NCBI RefSeq assembly: GCF_905404315.1
Contig: NC_066273.1
Span: forward strand, 7,192,001-7,256,000
DNA: 64,000 nucleotides
Direction of reading: 5' to 3'
Source: Leptidea sinapis
Taxonomy: Eukaryota; Arthropoda; Insecta; Lepidoptera; Pieridae
The translations under genes were made by a program, and so were the position numbers. The notes under the pieces are model-generated. The model did no database searches and was not told where the DNA came from. It worked only from the letters and a program-made list of their open reading frames with translations. This document shows positions 1 to 10,836 of the stretch, one piece after another. Each line of letters starts with the position of its first letter. Positions within the stretch are counted from its first letter, which is position 1.

Positions 1-272
1 TAATTGAAACTAAAACGCCGGGTTGCGTAGTAAAGCATTGTTAAAATAATACTTCAAGAAATAAGAATGCCATTGGTATCACATATCATCAGTAAGTATT
101 TTGTATTTTATTTATTTCAATAACACGAAAAATATTTTACAAAATTTGAAAGATGCCAGCCATTGAGTGATAAACCAATTAACACAACAATATAAAGTTT
201 CCGTAATTAATAAGCTATTATTCTTAGGTACGGTATTCAATTGGAGCGCAGTGGAGATCAATCCCTAAACTA
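1..272 (+). mobile_element. THAP-exon non-autonomous element, copy 1 (cut by window edge)
   Basis: The right-hand part of the element seen complete at 32159-32560. The exon-like block (15-91), its donor, the following intron-like sequence with the conserved end gctattattcttag (about 214-228), and the right terminal repeat (about 234-272, core ttggagcgcagtggaga) all match copy 2. The left terminal repeat lies outside the window. Class of DNA transposon not determined. Confidence 0.6.
15..91 (+). pseudogene. THAP-domain first exon, decayed copy 1
   Basis: This 77-nt block aligns codon for codon with the open exon at 32297-32373 and ends at the same splice donor (GTAAGTATTTT). The start codon is ACG instead of ATG and codon 10 is TAA, so it cannot be translated as such. 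The two cysteine codons expected of a THAP C2CH zinc finger (codons 4 and 9) are still present. The family assignment is by motif recognition, not by search. Confidence 0.55.
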
Positions 273-525
273 AGTACGTTCATGTTGTTAAATACAATGA
301 CCGTCTATACATATAGATTTTTAATTTTTAGATTTATTCAGTCCAAGTTACATATTTTGTTCAATTTAGAACCCAATTCGGACATTGACAGTGAATTAAG
401 TAGCAAAGTGTGCTTACACTATCTTTTAGCACACTTTTGCCGTTCCGCTATCTGCAAATAGTATGTCCTTATATAGAATGTCATTAAATAAATACTAATC
501 ATCTCCATGTTCTGTTAATTATATA

Positions 526-952
526 CTAGCTTTTACTTGCGACTTCGTCCGCATGGAATAGTTACTTTGGCTAGCTTTTTAGTTTATAATATACTTTCAT
601 TGCAAATAATACACAAAAAATCTACTACTATAGAACTTTCATCGCTCTTTGTCATCTCCAAACAGATCGAAATTTCAAAAACGCTAGAACATAAATTCAT
701 TTATTTATTCTCAAGTGCCTAAAATATACAAAGTTTCATGGTTTCTTCGATTATGACGAATTTCCATACAATTTTCCATCCCCTATGGGGTATAGGAGGA
801 CATATTCAAGATATTTTTCGCGATAAATTGTAGGCTTTGTCATTTTCCAAGCTCTAGTTTATCTCTGTGCTTAATTGCATGAAAATCGGTTCAGTGGCTG
901 TGGCGCAAAAGCGTAACTCACACAACATTCACATTTATAATATTAGAATGGA
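526..952 (-). mobile_element. Non-autonomous Helitron, Hel-3 family
   Basis: Read on the minus strand it starts with TC followed by the typical CTAATATTATAAATG and ends in GCTAG. The phrase gacttcgtccgc near its 3' end recurs in the copy at 62356-62731. No Rep/helicase reading frame is present, so it would depend on an enzyme in trans. Known Helitrons start TC, end CTRR and make no target duplication. The short open frame at 537-722 is not a gene. Confidence 0.6.
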
Positions 953-1389
953 TTATTTATTTATTTATACATAATCCACAGCTCATAAAAATATTTAATT
1001 AAAACATATAAATATGATCTGACAGCCAAAAGGGATTAACATTTTAAAGGCCTTAATTTTAAGCAATCGACACAGTAAAACACCATGAATGTATTCGGAT
1101 ATTTGCTAGTCAGTATACAATTATATATACATGTGCGCATGTGTGTGGGTGTATGTGTGTGTGTGTGTGTGTGTGTCTGTGTTTGTGTGTGTATTCGTTT
1201 CAATGTGATAAAAATACGGGATTTAAACTATGAAAAGATACCTAACTGACATGAAATGAACTATCTTAATAAAATAATAAAATTATGTTTCAACTAATAT
1301 TGTTAATATCTCATTTTTGAATTTGAGTTTATTGAGGTGGAAAATATCAACCGAACTAAACTTATTATTATAGGTTTTATGTAATCGAG
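953..1389. other. AT-rich intergenic or intronic sequence
   Basis: Apart from the GT repeat listed separately, nothing recognisable. Confidence 0.5.
1138..1192. repeat. GT microsatellite
   Basis: An imperfect run of GT dinucleotides, interrupted by single substitutions. Confidence 0.9.
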
Positions 1390-1725
1390 TTATTATAGAA
1401 TGTTGTGCGTAATTTGAGGACACAGACGGACAGAGCGTCTTTTTGGAGTACAAAAATTTAAAGTTTTAGTGGTAAGTGCCTGACACTCTACATAACCGTG
1501 ACAAAGCCCATGTAAAAGAGATAATTCAAGAAGGATAAGTTGTGTTAAAACTGTAATATTGTGTCGAAGCCTTAAAGCTTTCCATGACCCTATCATCTGA
1601 TATCCAATGCGAGCCCGTCCTACGAAGCCGTATAAGCCATACTCGAATCAATGCAAAATATTCCGTCCTTTGGCAGCGAACACATCTTATGAATAATTTT
1701 GTGTACATTTTGACCGTTTTCTAAC
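1390..1725 (-). pseudogene. Possible decayed coding sequence, unidentified
   Basis: Two minus-strand frames (1526-1708 and 1393-1596) overlap. The first carries RTGSHWISDDRVMESFKA, and the second restarts near the same place as IGSWKALRLRHNITVL, as if one protein-coding relic had a frameshift around 1570-1595. The stretch has more GC than its surroundings. The tone is that of the C-terminal part of a retrotransposon reverse transcriptase, but no diagnostic motif is present. Confidence 0.25.
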
Positions 1726-1994
1726 ATCAAAAGCAATGTTACCGGTATCCGAAGTTATTGTATTTTAATATTAGACTGGAATGTGTATTTTCTTGTGTTT
1801 CAGAATGTTTTCAGGATTATTACAATGAGAAATGTCGGATATTTTTAACATCTGTGCACTTTATTTTGTGAGTCTAATAAGACTGAATCGTCACGGTTAT
1901 TCGGCTCGAGTCGACTAAGGGAGTCTCGCTCGATATGCATTGCTATATTTCGTATTATCAGGAATAATTAACCTAGGCTTATATATATTTAGGA
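1709..1994. other. No feature seen
   Basis: AT-rich sequence; contains one GC-rich patch (about 1890-1930, ggctcgagtcgac) of unknown meaning. Confidence 0.4.
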
Positions 1995-2367
1995 CTAGTT
2001 GACCTGATAGACGTTGTTCTGCATATAATAAATAAAATAATGTTTTTTTATGAATTTGTCAATAATATAATATCATAACATCAAGAATTACTTCGTATAA
2101 TATGCACCCTGCTGTCGTAATGAAATTGTTCCACAGCAGAACTGTCAAACCGTGCGTCAATAAATTCTCTCATAGAAATTATGTATGGACACATCAAAGG
2201 AAAAACAAATTTGTTGTTTTTATTTAATTCCAAGCATTTTCATGTTATTAAAAACCTTTTAAACCTTCTCTGGACTTCCACAAATAATTCAAAACCAAAA
2301 GTAGCCAAATCGGTCCAGCCGTTCTCGAGTTTTAGCGAGACTAACGAACACAAATTCATTTTTAATA

Positions 2368-2372
<5 letters not shown>
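1995..2372 (-). mobile_element. Helitron relic with Hel-1 type 3' end
   Basis: On the minus strand the 3' end reads tgacctgatag reversed, an altered form of the Hel-1 terminus: a stem of about 5 bp (ACAGA with TCTGT in the family), then CTAG at 1995-1998. The part up to about 2195 matches Hel-1. The 5' half carries a different body, including aaatcggtccagccgtt, so this is a subfamily or a chimaera of two Helitrons. Confidence 0.5.

Positions 2373-2400
<28 letters not shown>
2373..2400. repeat. ATA/TAA microsatellite
   Basis: About nine TAA units adjoining the Helitron relic. Such runs also occur as the 3' tails of LINEs, so it may mark the end of a retroposon lying in 2401-2540 on the minus strand. 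Confidence 0.8.
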
Positions 2401-3460
2401 TTATTTCTCTTAAAGTCATAGTTTACAGCAGCTAGTGGCCGGAGTCACCTTTTAAGTAAATAATGCCTGTACCAGGTGTCTCCGCTCTTCCAATTCAGCA
2501 ATGTGTTATATTTAACAAAAGTTTTACTGACATGGTGGTGAAATAATAATAAAGTTATGAAATGAATATAAATTTAAAAAGGTTATGAAATGAATATAAA
2601 TTAACAATTTAAATATTTGGAAAGTTACTTTTGAACACCTTAACAATTACAGCGACAAAGATTTACAATTACGATTTTTAATTCTTATCGAACATGTAAG
2701 TCACTTTTTATTATTATAAACATAAATGATAAATATGTGTAACTATGTGTGAGTGTGTGTGTGCGTGCGATACTGTGTGTTTTTGTGAGTGTTGTGATTT
2801 TTATATAATATAAGAAGATTTATTTGTTATGTTAAGTACAAAAAGGCGTTGTAATGTACGTTGATAAATGTTACATTCACATACAGAAATTATTTCTTAA
2901 AGCGTATGATAAGGTTTAGAATGTAAATAAGGTATACAACCTTTCACAAATGGCGAAGGCATCGAAATGTTGCAGAAAAATCGGGTCTCATACGTGTGTG
3001 TACTACTACTAAAAAAAAAAACAATGAATTGAGAACCATGCTCGTTTTTCGAAGTTGGTTGAAAAAGTACGGAAACACAATTATAAAATTAATATTTTGC
3101 TGTGTCTATAAATCGTTTGGACTCTGTGATAGGTTCTGTACTCCAAACCGCTAAGTAGTAATCCGGCTTTCCCTATTCTATAAAGCTTAAAACTTTACCC
3201 TATCCAAGGGGTACCTATTATTATTACGAAACATAAAAAAACTTATTATGATAATAATTATAAATCTTTATTTGTAGCAAAAAAATACAATTTTGCTTAA
3301 ATTACCCTCCAAACTAGAACATCCCGTGACATGGGGGTCAGTCTCTTCCCAGTTTTGCAATGTAAAATGTCAAAATAACAAACATCAACATATTTTAAGG
3401 AACAATGGAGTCTATGCAACAAATGATGAACACAAAAACTATTTTATATATAATTTAGGG
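2401..3460. other. Intergenic or intronic; one short internal duplication
   Basis: The stretch aaggttatgaaatgaatata is nearly repeated within 2550-2600 (second unit offset by about 30 bp). A short GT-rich patch lies near 2744-2770. No gene seen. Confidence 0.4.
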
Positions 3461-3467
3461 TGTGTGT

Positions 3468-3503
<36 letters not shown>

Positions 3504-3522
3504 TGTGTATGTGTGTGTGAAT
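3461..3522. repeat. GT microsatellite
   Basis: About 30 GT units with two GTAT interruptions. It lies just beyond the 3' end of the LINE fragment at 3573-3958 (minus strand), where it reads as CA repeats and could have grown from the LINE tail. Confidence 0.9.
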
Positions 3523-3572
3523 ATGTGTTTAGCTTTTTATTTATCAAATGCTATACCTAATATAAGTAGTCG

Positions 3573-3958
3573 TTAACGAATTAGATTCTCAGTAGCTTCG
3601 TTATTTAGGTTTCTTAACATATTCTTGAGTTTATGTTTAAGTTCATAAATATTACAATGCATAATTTTAAGTTTCGTATTAATATTTTTGAAAAGATATC
3701 GTCCCAAATAGTTATATTGGCGTTGGGCAAATGAACTTTTTCTTCGGGGAATGTGTTTTACAGGTCGACGTCGGGGAGTACTGTCCAGTGGTGTAATTCG
3801 GTGTATCCGATGGTAACGAGTAACGCTTCTGTCGATATACAGCTGACGTACCGTAAGAATTTCGAAGAGTTTGTATAGTTCCTTAGTATGGAATCTGCGA
3901 GGTTTACCGAGCATAACCTTTATGATGGCTCTTTGTGCTCTTTCTACCTCATAACTAA
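3573..3958 (-). pseudogene. LINE reverse transcriptase, C-terminal fragment
   Basis: An open minus-strand frame of about 128 codons starts with YEVERAQRAIIKVMLGKPRR and ends LRNLNNEATENLIR. The opening ERAQRAIIK with a following basic stretch is the hallmark of the region downstream of the reverse transcriptase core in Jockey/CR1-type LINEs, where the protein usually runs VQKRALR. No catalytic motifs are included. There is no stop or frameshift over this length, so the insertion is fairly young. The 5' part is missing, as is usual for 5'-truncated LINEs. The exact family is not known to me. Confidence 0.6.
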
Positions 3959-5270
3959 ATTATAACTGTTTATCCAATCGCCACCACATCACTAATTGGG
4001 CACTATGATTGCCTGATTTCATCAAAATCAGTCCAGCATTTCGGAGTACATACTCCCCTTTTGCTTAACACAATTTTATATATTGATTTATTCTATTTTA
4101 TAGAAGTATAAATTCAATCTAGCGACGATAAACGAATGTGTTGTTAAATTGTTTTTACTTATGTGTAATTTTGAAAGTAGGTAATGTGAATAGAAAATAA
4201 TAAAATATAAATAAGATAATCTAATAACTATATTTATTAAAATGAAACATTCGAAGAAAAACACAGTTTGCATATGTATAAGTGCATGCATAATTAATGT
4301 ATAACACTCTCTATTTTACGATACAATGTATTCAACAAAATATAGAGCAATGTATATCGTACATTTAAAAACATTCATTCAGTTCACAACAAGTGCTATT
4401 TCTGTTCTCTATTCATGAGTCACTCGGATTTCAGACGAGCTTTCGCATTTTCTGAAAAGAAATTTAAAAATTCAGTAATAGGATGAAAAGAAAAAAAAAG
4501 GTAAAAGCATCTTTCATTAATTCAACTTCCGAATTATCCAATTATGATAATTTTCGCTTAGATTAACATTTTCCAGGAATTTTCTCATACAGAGATTGTA
4601 TAATAAAAATCTTTAAATTATCAACTAATTGTCCTTTATAAAAATGTTTTCTGTTGTTTTACGCTCGTATAGTGAAACTGTGACTTATGAATAAATAATA
4701 CCTTCGTTTTTTTAATAATAGTTTCGTTTTATAATTATTACTAACAGTTCCCGCCCACTTCGTTGTTTCAGCCGAATTTAAAAGGAAATAAATTAAAAAG
4801 AACGTTGGAATTAAAAATAAGAACGAAAAATAAGTAGCCATAAGCCATCTAGGATAAATTTCGCATCGAATAGTGGTAGTTTCATGTCGATACGATCAGT
4901 GGTAAAGACCATTTTATTATATAGATATAGATAGAGATAGATAGAGTTTATAACTAAAATAAATCAATAATTACTGCTACATTCACATTTCATATTCAAC
5001 AGCGATACCTACCTAAAAATATGGATTAGTTGCCTTCTAAAAAATAAAAAACTCTTCAGTTTATAAAACAATAGGTTTAATATATATATCGTTTCTTTAG
5101 CGTAGATACAATTTATAACATATACCAATGCAATTCATTAATCACTGGACATGAGAGGTCAATAAACGTACTTCATAGCATTAATACAAAGACACACAGT
5201 AAATGCTCAATGACTAAATTTCCACACACACTTGACGTAGAAAATTTTCATCACAGCGTTACTGAGTACT
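3959..5270. other. No gene seen; possible Helitron remnant
   Basis: Around 4018-4085 the phrase tcaaaatcagtccagc resembles the 5' body of the Helitrons in this window in reverse orientation. A tagatagatag patch lies at 4920-4948. The rest is unremarkable AT-rich sequence. Confidence 0.35.
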
Positions 5271-5277
5271 CAATGCT

Positions 5278-5612
5278 CAGTACAGACGTGAAACTTGTAG
5301 GGGATACTCGCTTTATCCTTCGAACGACGAGAGCACGCGACGTAAACAAGCCTCGATCTAAATTATATTACTCAGATTGACAGTCTTAAGTAATAGTAAT
5401 AAAAATCTCGTAATATTAATAGTTATTAGTGGATCTTAATTGGGTGACAGTGACCTAAGTGATTTAATTGGGGTGATTTGTGATTTACTGGCGAATACTT
5501 TCAGGTATTTGTTTGTGATTACGTCTGAACTCCGAGTCGACGTTTGTTTATGATTTCACCGGAATACTGGTTGTAATTAGTGCGATTTGATTTCCGACTT
5601 TGGATTTATTGC
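5278..5612 (+). other. Candidate non-coding first exon
   Basis: The sequence turns less AT-rich after 5270 and shows no match to the repeats in the window. It begins near ctcagtac, which fits the arthropod initiator TCAGT, and ends at a strong splice donor (gcGTAAGTtgtg at 5613). There is no long reading frame, so it would be 5' untranslated. All of this is inference from local signals; no transcript evidence is available. Confidence 0.22.
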
Positions 5613-5639
5613 GTAAGTTGTGTTTGATAAATCACGTGA

Positions 5640-6545
5640 ACATAATAAAATTGCATCAATGTATTTATAAAACCGCATGCATCTATTTGTTTTGTGTATT
5701 CCTGAATTTCAAATTGTACCATGAAAGTGTCTGCAGGTTTCTAAGATAAATTTAATTATTTTTCAATATATTTTCACTACCAAATAATCGTTAAACCACG
5801 TCTAACTGGTTCCAAATTTGATCAGCTGTTTATACATGATAGAGAAACAAACATTAATGAAATATTATTATAATAATTTGACTGATAAATTATTGAATAT
5901 GAATTAGGTTAAGGTAGTTTAACAATAAATTGTATCAAAAATGCTATATCAATGACAGTAATTATATAAAAATAAAAATGTGTTTTAGTTCAAGATTAGG
6001 TCTAGCCATTAACTTATGTAGAGGGTGGAGAAACATTACTATTAATATTTCCTGATCGAAAACATCAGAAAATTGACTTTAAATCATAACTTCAGCATTA
6101 AAAATACGCTTGGTATAAGACTTTGTAACTTTGCATAGCAACTAAACTGAATAATAGGTAGATGTTTTCTTATGTATTTATTGTCACTCCCTATGGCAAC
6201 AAAATATATTTATATTTTCATTTCAACGCAAATTATAAAAATAACGATTACCTACATCAATTAAAAAAGTATTCTTATTACAAATACGACCGCTTAAAGC
6301 TGCTTTTAACTGATAAAAAAAATATTCCAAGATTATAACAATGCCTATCCGGTTCTCAAAAATAAATTCTGCCACAAATAATAATAATATAGTATGCTGA
6401 CTCGAATATGCTTTCTTTAATTTTCATTAGATAATTAAATATTCTTCAATATAAATTTCATGATATTTAATGTGATTTTTATTATTTGAAATACTCTTAA
6501 GGTATATATATTGTATTCTCGTCGTACAAATCTTCTTCTAATCTA
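5640..6545. other. No feature seen
   Basis: Highly AT-rich; no reading frame, no inverted repeat and no match to other parts of the window that I could find. Confidence 0.4.
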
Positions 6546-6547
6546 TT

Positions 6548-6847
6548 CTCTAATATATAAAATTCTCGTGTCATGGTATTAAACATTGAACTCCTCCGAA
6601 ACGGCTTGACCGATTCTCATGAAATTTTGAGTGCATATTGGGTAGGTCTGAGAATCAGACAACATCTATTTTTCATCCCCCTAAATGTTAAGGGTGGTCC
6701 ATACGATTTTTTTTTTTAAATTTTAATGACTTTTTTTTAAATTTGTTTGATTATGAGTCAGCATTAAAAAATACATAAAACTTCAAATTTTCACCCATCT
6801 ACGATCAACAGCAATATCGGCAATACAAAGTTTGCTGGGTCAGCTAG
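6548..6847 (+). mobile_element. Helitron, Hel-2 family
   Basis: Starts near ataaaattctcgtgtcatgg and shares a long near-identical block with 10837-11100 (gaaacggcttgaccgattct onwards). It ends ...gctgggtcagCTAG at 6847. It is non-coding and joins directly to the next Helitron. Confidence 0.6.
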
Positions 6848-7197
6848 TCTCGTGTCACAATGTTTGTCCTCAATGGACTCCTAAACTAATGAACGGATTT
6901 CAATGGGGATTACTTCATGGAGTGCAGTTTAGTCCAACTTAAGAGATAGGATAGTTTTTATTTCGATTTGGGACCCATAATTATTTTTATTTCCAATATT
7001 TGTTTTGTTTGGACATATTTTCTGTGAGAGTATTTTTGACGCGCGGTTTGACAGTTCCGCTGTGAAACAATTTCATTATAACAACAGGGAGCATTTTTTA
7101 CGAAATAATTCTTGATGTTTTGAAATATTATTTGCAAATTCCTATAAAACAATATTTTTTTTATTATCTACAGAACAACGTCTGTCGGGGCAGCTAG
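6848..7197 (+). mobile_element. Helitron, Hel-1 family
   Basis: Begins TCTCGTGTCACAATG immediately after the CTAG of the preceding element. It ends with the hairpin acagaacaacgtctgt (stem ACAGA/TCTGT), a short spacer and CTAG at 7194-7197. The body matches copies at 7198, 10505, 40324, 52075 and 53334. Confidence 0.65.
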
Positions 7198-7568
7198 TAA
7201 TATATATAAATTACGTGACACGTTGTTTATCCGCGATGGACTCCCAAACTAATGAACGGATTTTAATGGGTATTACTTCATCGAGTGCAGTTTAGTCCAA
7301 CTTGAGAGATAGGATAGTTTTTATATCGATTTGAGACCCATAATTATTTTTAATTCCATTTCCAATATTTGTTTTGTATGGACATATTTTCTATGAGATA
7401 ATTTATTGACGCACGGTTTGACAGTTCTGCTGTGAAACAATTTCATTACAACAACAGGAAGTATTTTTTTTATATAATTCCTGATGTTATGAAATATTAT
7501 AGACAAATTTGTAAAAATCAGTATTTTATTTATTATGACGTACAGAACAACATCTGTCGAGTCAGCTA
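7198..7568 (+). mobile_element. Helitron, Hel-1 family (third of the tandem)
   Basis: A second Hel-1 follows with no spacer. Its terminal CTAG is mutated (gtcagctatt). Its body differs from the neighbour at scattered sites, so it is a separate insertion rather than a recent tandem duplication. Confidence 0.6.
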
Positions 7569-7999
7569 TTATTTATATATATTTTAATTACTCTATGAAT
7601 TCTCAACAATCGAATTTAAATATTTAAGTAATCATTAGAATTACATCACGTTAATTATTTTTTTATGCAATCGAATGAATATGATCGCACCACGGAACAG
7701 TGAATACTTTTTACGCTTTACGTATGAGTGCAGATGTTGGCCGATTTTATTTAGAGAATTATTTTAACCACAAAATGGCCGATGAAATAAAATATTTGTT
7801 ATAATGATGTGTTAGAAGTGGAATTGTTAATGTTATTTTTTGATCCATAGGAGGTTAAGTAATTAGGTATTCATGATTACCATTTTTCATGATTTTCTTT
7901 TGACACCAAAGCATTTTCTTAAAATAATAAAGAATATCGAGCAGGGGCAAGAAGTAATCCTCAATTTTGATCGAATGAGTTTATTTATATTATTCTTTT
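7569..7999. other. No feature seen
   Basis: AT-rich. The last 25 bases (about 7975-7999) are the T-rich complement of the LINE-A tail that follows. Confidence 0.4.
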
Positions 8000-8725
8000 T
8001 TATATAAGAGGGGGCAAACGGGCAAGAGGCTCCCCGTGAGCCTCTTGCCCGTTGGGGAGAGGTGAGGCAACCGCCCATGGACATCCGGAACAACAGGTGT
8101 CAAGAGATGCGTTGCCGGCTTTTAATGTTTGAGTATGCTCTGTTCTTGGTAAACCACAGCCGGTAATTGATTCCACAAAGTGGCTGCGCGAGGCAAGAAA
8201 TGTCTTGCAAAACGCGCTGTTGTGGAATGCCTTACGTCAACGTAATTTTAACGGAGCTTTGAACGTAATGTTTGGTGGTGGAATTCGGCTGCTGGAATCA
8301 ACCCGAACAGCTCCTCTGAGCGCTCCCCGTGATAAATGCGGTAGAAGATGCAGAGAGAACCCACATCTGTACGCAACACCAATGAATCATACCGATCGGA
8401 GACGACTTGATCGTCGATGATTCGAGCCGCTTTTCGTTGTATGCGGTCAAATGGAAGAGGCACCCACCCAGAGGTGAGAACAGTACTCCATGTGAGGCCG
8501 ATGTGACCACGGAAATGAACGTTGCTCGATATATCGACGCCAAGTATGCCAATACAGGCTGTGGCTGTTAGAGGAGTGATCTTGAATCGAGGCGATACGA
8601 CAAAGGGAGACTTTTTATCGGTGAACGCACAAACTAATGTCTTCTTGGGGTTGAATTGGACCATTCCAAGACTTTGTAAAGCATAGTCTCGATTTCAGAC
8701 ACAAGTTTGTTCCGATTCTCAGGTG
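8000..8725 (-). pseudogene. LINE-A (divergent subfamily), 5'-truncated 3' part
   Basis: The minus-strand frame at 8248-8664 aligns with residues about 779-830 of the 55-kb LINE-A ORF2 (VQFNPKKT, then FVVSP), followed after an internal deletion by FDRIQRKAARI, YRIYHGERSEELFGLIPAAEF and HHQTLR. These are the C-terminal segments downstream of the reverse transcriptase. The 3' end runs to the A-rich tail near 8000. A second copy of this subfamily lies at 59899-60379. No catalytic residues remain. A 16-bp perfect hairpin at 8017-8053 is peculiar to this copy. Confidence 0.75.
8017..8053. repeat. Perfect 16-bp hairpin inside LINE-A tail
   Basis: aacgggcaagaggctc is followed by a 5-base loop and its exact reverse complement. 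The related tail at 60330-60360 has only one arm, so the second arm arose in this copy, probably by a templated local inversion. Confidence 0.85.
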
Positions 8726-8769
8726 ATTGACAAAAAGTAGTATTTTCTTTGATTAACGCGAGTGTTACA
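8726..8769. other. Flank of MITE E
   Basis: The phrase ctttgattaacgcgagtg appears in reverse complement (gcgttaatcaaag) beyond the copy at 32833-32995, so the MITE probably extends to about 8745. Confidence 0.4.
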
Positions 8770-8945
8770 CATTTAAATAAAATACTTTTAAAGGATTAAA
8801 ACTCGTGTTATTGTAACTGACCTTCCCAGATCTCTAGAAACGTTGGGTTAGCTAAAATAAAAATGTAACTTTTACGCAAAAATCTAATGTAAAAACAGTT
8901 ACAAAAACACGCGTTTTAATCCTTTAAAAGTGTTTTATTTAAATG
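8770..8945. mobile_element. MITE E, copy 1
   Basis: Inverted ends: catttaaataaaatactttt at the left and its near-exact reverse complement at 8920-8945, with the arms continuing through gattaaaacgcgtg. The internal part includes gttgggttagctaaaat. Related copies are at 32833-32995 and 42958-43110. Non-coding; superfamily unknown. Confidence 0.6.
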
Positions 8946-9534
8946 ACAAAAAGTATTAATCGATACAATGTAACCTGTATTTTTTAAAGAATGAAGGAAT
9001 TTACTATATCTATACAAAAGTTAACAACTATACTGTCTATGTGGAGTAGAAAGCTATCTGGTGTAGTGAGGTATCGGGTTCGATCCCCAGGGTGCGAGCC
9101 TGGAATAGTGCGAAATTTGTTCCAATACCAGAAACCTAGAAATATTGCCAGAGAAATTTAGGCCTTCACCGATTTACAGATGGTGAGTTTATAACAAAAC
9201 TACACAAGAAATTCTAGACTGTGGCAGAGCAATAAATTAGTCAGCTATGAACTGCTTGTTCATTGAAATTGAAAACCAATGATGTAGTCGACATTTTCGT
9301 GTCTTACGATTTGCGCGATTTGCGACTCGCAACATAATTCGACGCGCTCATTTACACAATATTTTATTGTATTAATTCGTTTCCATAACCTTTGAGTTAA
9401 ACTTTTGGATGTTTGATTGGGAAGAACGATACAATAGGATATCAAGATCACTTATTGAACGTCGTAATCCACGACCGATTCGAAAATATATGTCTCAGAC
9501 TTGAGAAGACTCTCATTCCTAGCCTGTGCTAACA
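8946..9534. other. No gene seen; weak tRNA-like patch
   Basis: Near 9075-9105 ggtatcgggttcgatcccca resembles a polymerase III B box, perhaps an old SINE; there is no convincing A box. The frame at 9260-9451 is not recognisable as a protein. Confidence 0.3.
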
Positions 9535-9625
9535 TTAAGAAAATCATTTATGTTATAGTAACCATTAACACGCAAACGATTTTTAACAATTATTCTTTTA
9601 AAGTCATTACACTTTTTATACATTT
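9535..9625 (-). repeat. LINE-B fragment
   Basis: Matches 30600-30680, the segment encoding the (K)RLCGKGYYN-type C-terminus of LINE-B, but with added mutations; too short to classify further. Confidence 0.45.
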
Positions 9626-10504
9626 TCTGTGATCATGTTCTAAAAGCATATTATCTTTGCCGAACAAAAAACTAACTTATTCGACCATCAATCACATTGA
9701 TCATCACAAGTTCTAGAATATTCGCTTATGTGCAATGCAGTGCATACACTTTTTGTATTATATTTATTTTAGTGTCACAATTATTTATATTTTGCTCTTA
9801 AAATATGTCAGTTCAGCTCCAAACGTCCCACAATGGGGTCATTGAAAATCAGTGTTGTGCTCAGTGTGTAGGTATGTATGGACACACCATAACTGAGTAG
9901 ACTCCAGTTTTGGAAGACCAGTGCCACATTTAGTATTGCTTTTTTTTCTTTTGTGTTAAGTAACTTAAGTATTGAGATTAAGCATATATTTTGTTTTCAT
10001 TAACTTATTTTGTGTTAAATTGTCAGTTTTTCTTCCAAAATAAATTCTTCTTCATTTTTCATTTTCATTCATTTCAAAATATCAAAAATGTTAAAGAAGA
10101 AGGCAGCAGTTAATGTGTTTTTTTTTCTTTTAATGATTGTTTATTATCTATATTACATATAGCGAAAAGCACAATGATTGTTTTAGTATGTTTAATGTTG
10201 CCACCTGATAGCATATCTTAATATAGACACCCTGGCTATGTTTTTAATTCAAAAATTCAAATAATAATTAAAATTAAACAGTGTATCTAGTGATTCTAGT
10301 GCAATTACTAGACAGAGAAGTGTGTAGGGGAAGGGAGTGACTATAGTGATTAGTGAAGAGTTTGTAAGCAAAGGGGTCTGGGCTGAGCTTACACTCACAA
10401 TAAACAGATGTTTTTGTTTTAAACTATGGCTACAGCGTGAGGTTCGGTTAAATACTAATAATAAACCACTGGATATCACTTGGTTTATTAATAGTATATA
10501 TGAA
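9626..10504. other. No feature seen
   Basis: AT-rich; T-runs near 9940-9960 and 10120-10140; no reading frame of note. Confidence 0.4.
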
Positions 10505-10836
10505 TCTTAATATATATATATATATATATAAATACAATGTCCTGATGTTTGTTTCCAGTAAACTCCTAAACTAATGTAAGGGATAGGATAGTTTTTATTT
10601 CAATTTGTGACTCATAATTTTTTCTTATTTCCAAATTTGTTTTGTATGGACATATTTTCTAGTAGAGAATTAATTGACGCACGGTTTGACAGTTCTGCTG
10701 TGAAACAATTTCATCATAACAACAGGAAGTATATTTTACGAAATAATACTTGATGTTATGAAATGTTCTTGACAAATTCATAAAAAAACGGTATTTTACT
10801 TATTATGGACAGAACAACGTCTGTCGGGTCAGCTAG
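10505..10836 (+). mobile_element. Helitron, Hel-1 family
   Basis: Complete ends: A|TCTTAATATATA at 10505 (with a TA-repeat expansion to about 10530) and hairpin acagaacaacgtctgt followed by cgggtcagCTAG at 10836. The next base starts another Helitron. Confidence 0.7.

Noticed and set aside
3293..3520. 75-codon frame ending in a Cys/Val repeat
   Set aside because: The repeat is the translated GT microsatellite.
8248..8664. 138-codon minus-strand frame as a host gene
   Set aside because: It is a LINE-A relic with an internal deletion, shown by colinearity with the 55-kb ORF2.
9053..9113. tRNA gene suggested by ggttcgatcccc
   Set aside because: Only a B-box-like word; no A box at the right distance and no acceptor pairing.
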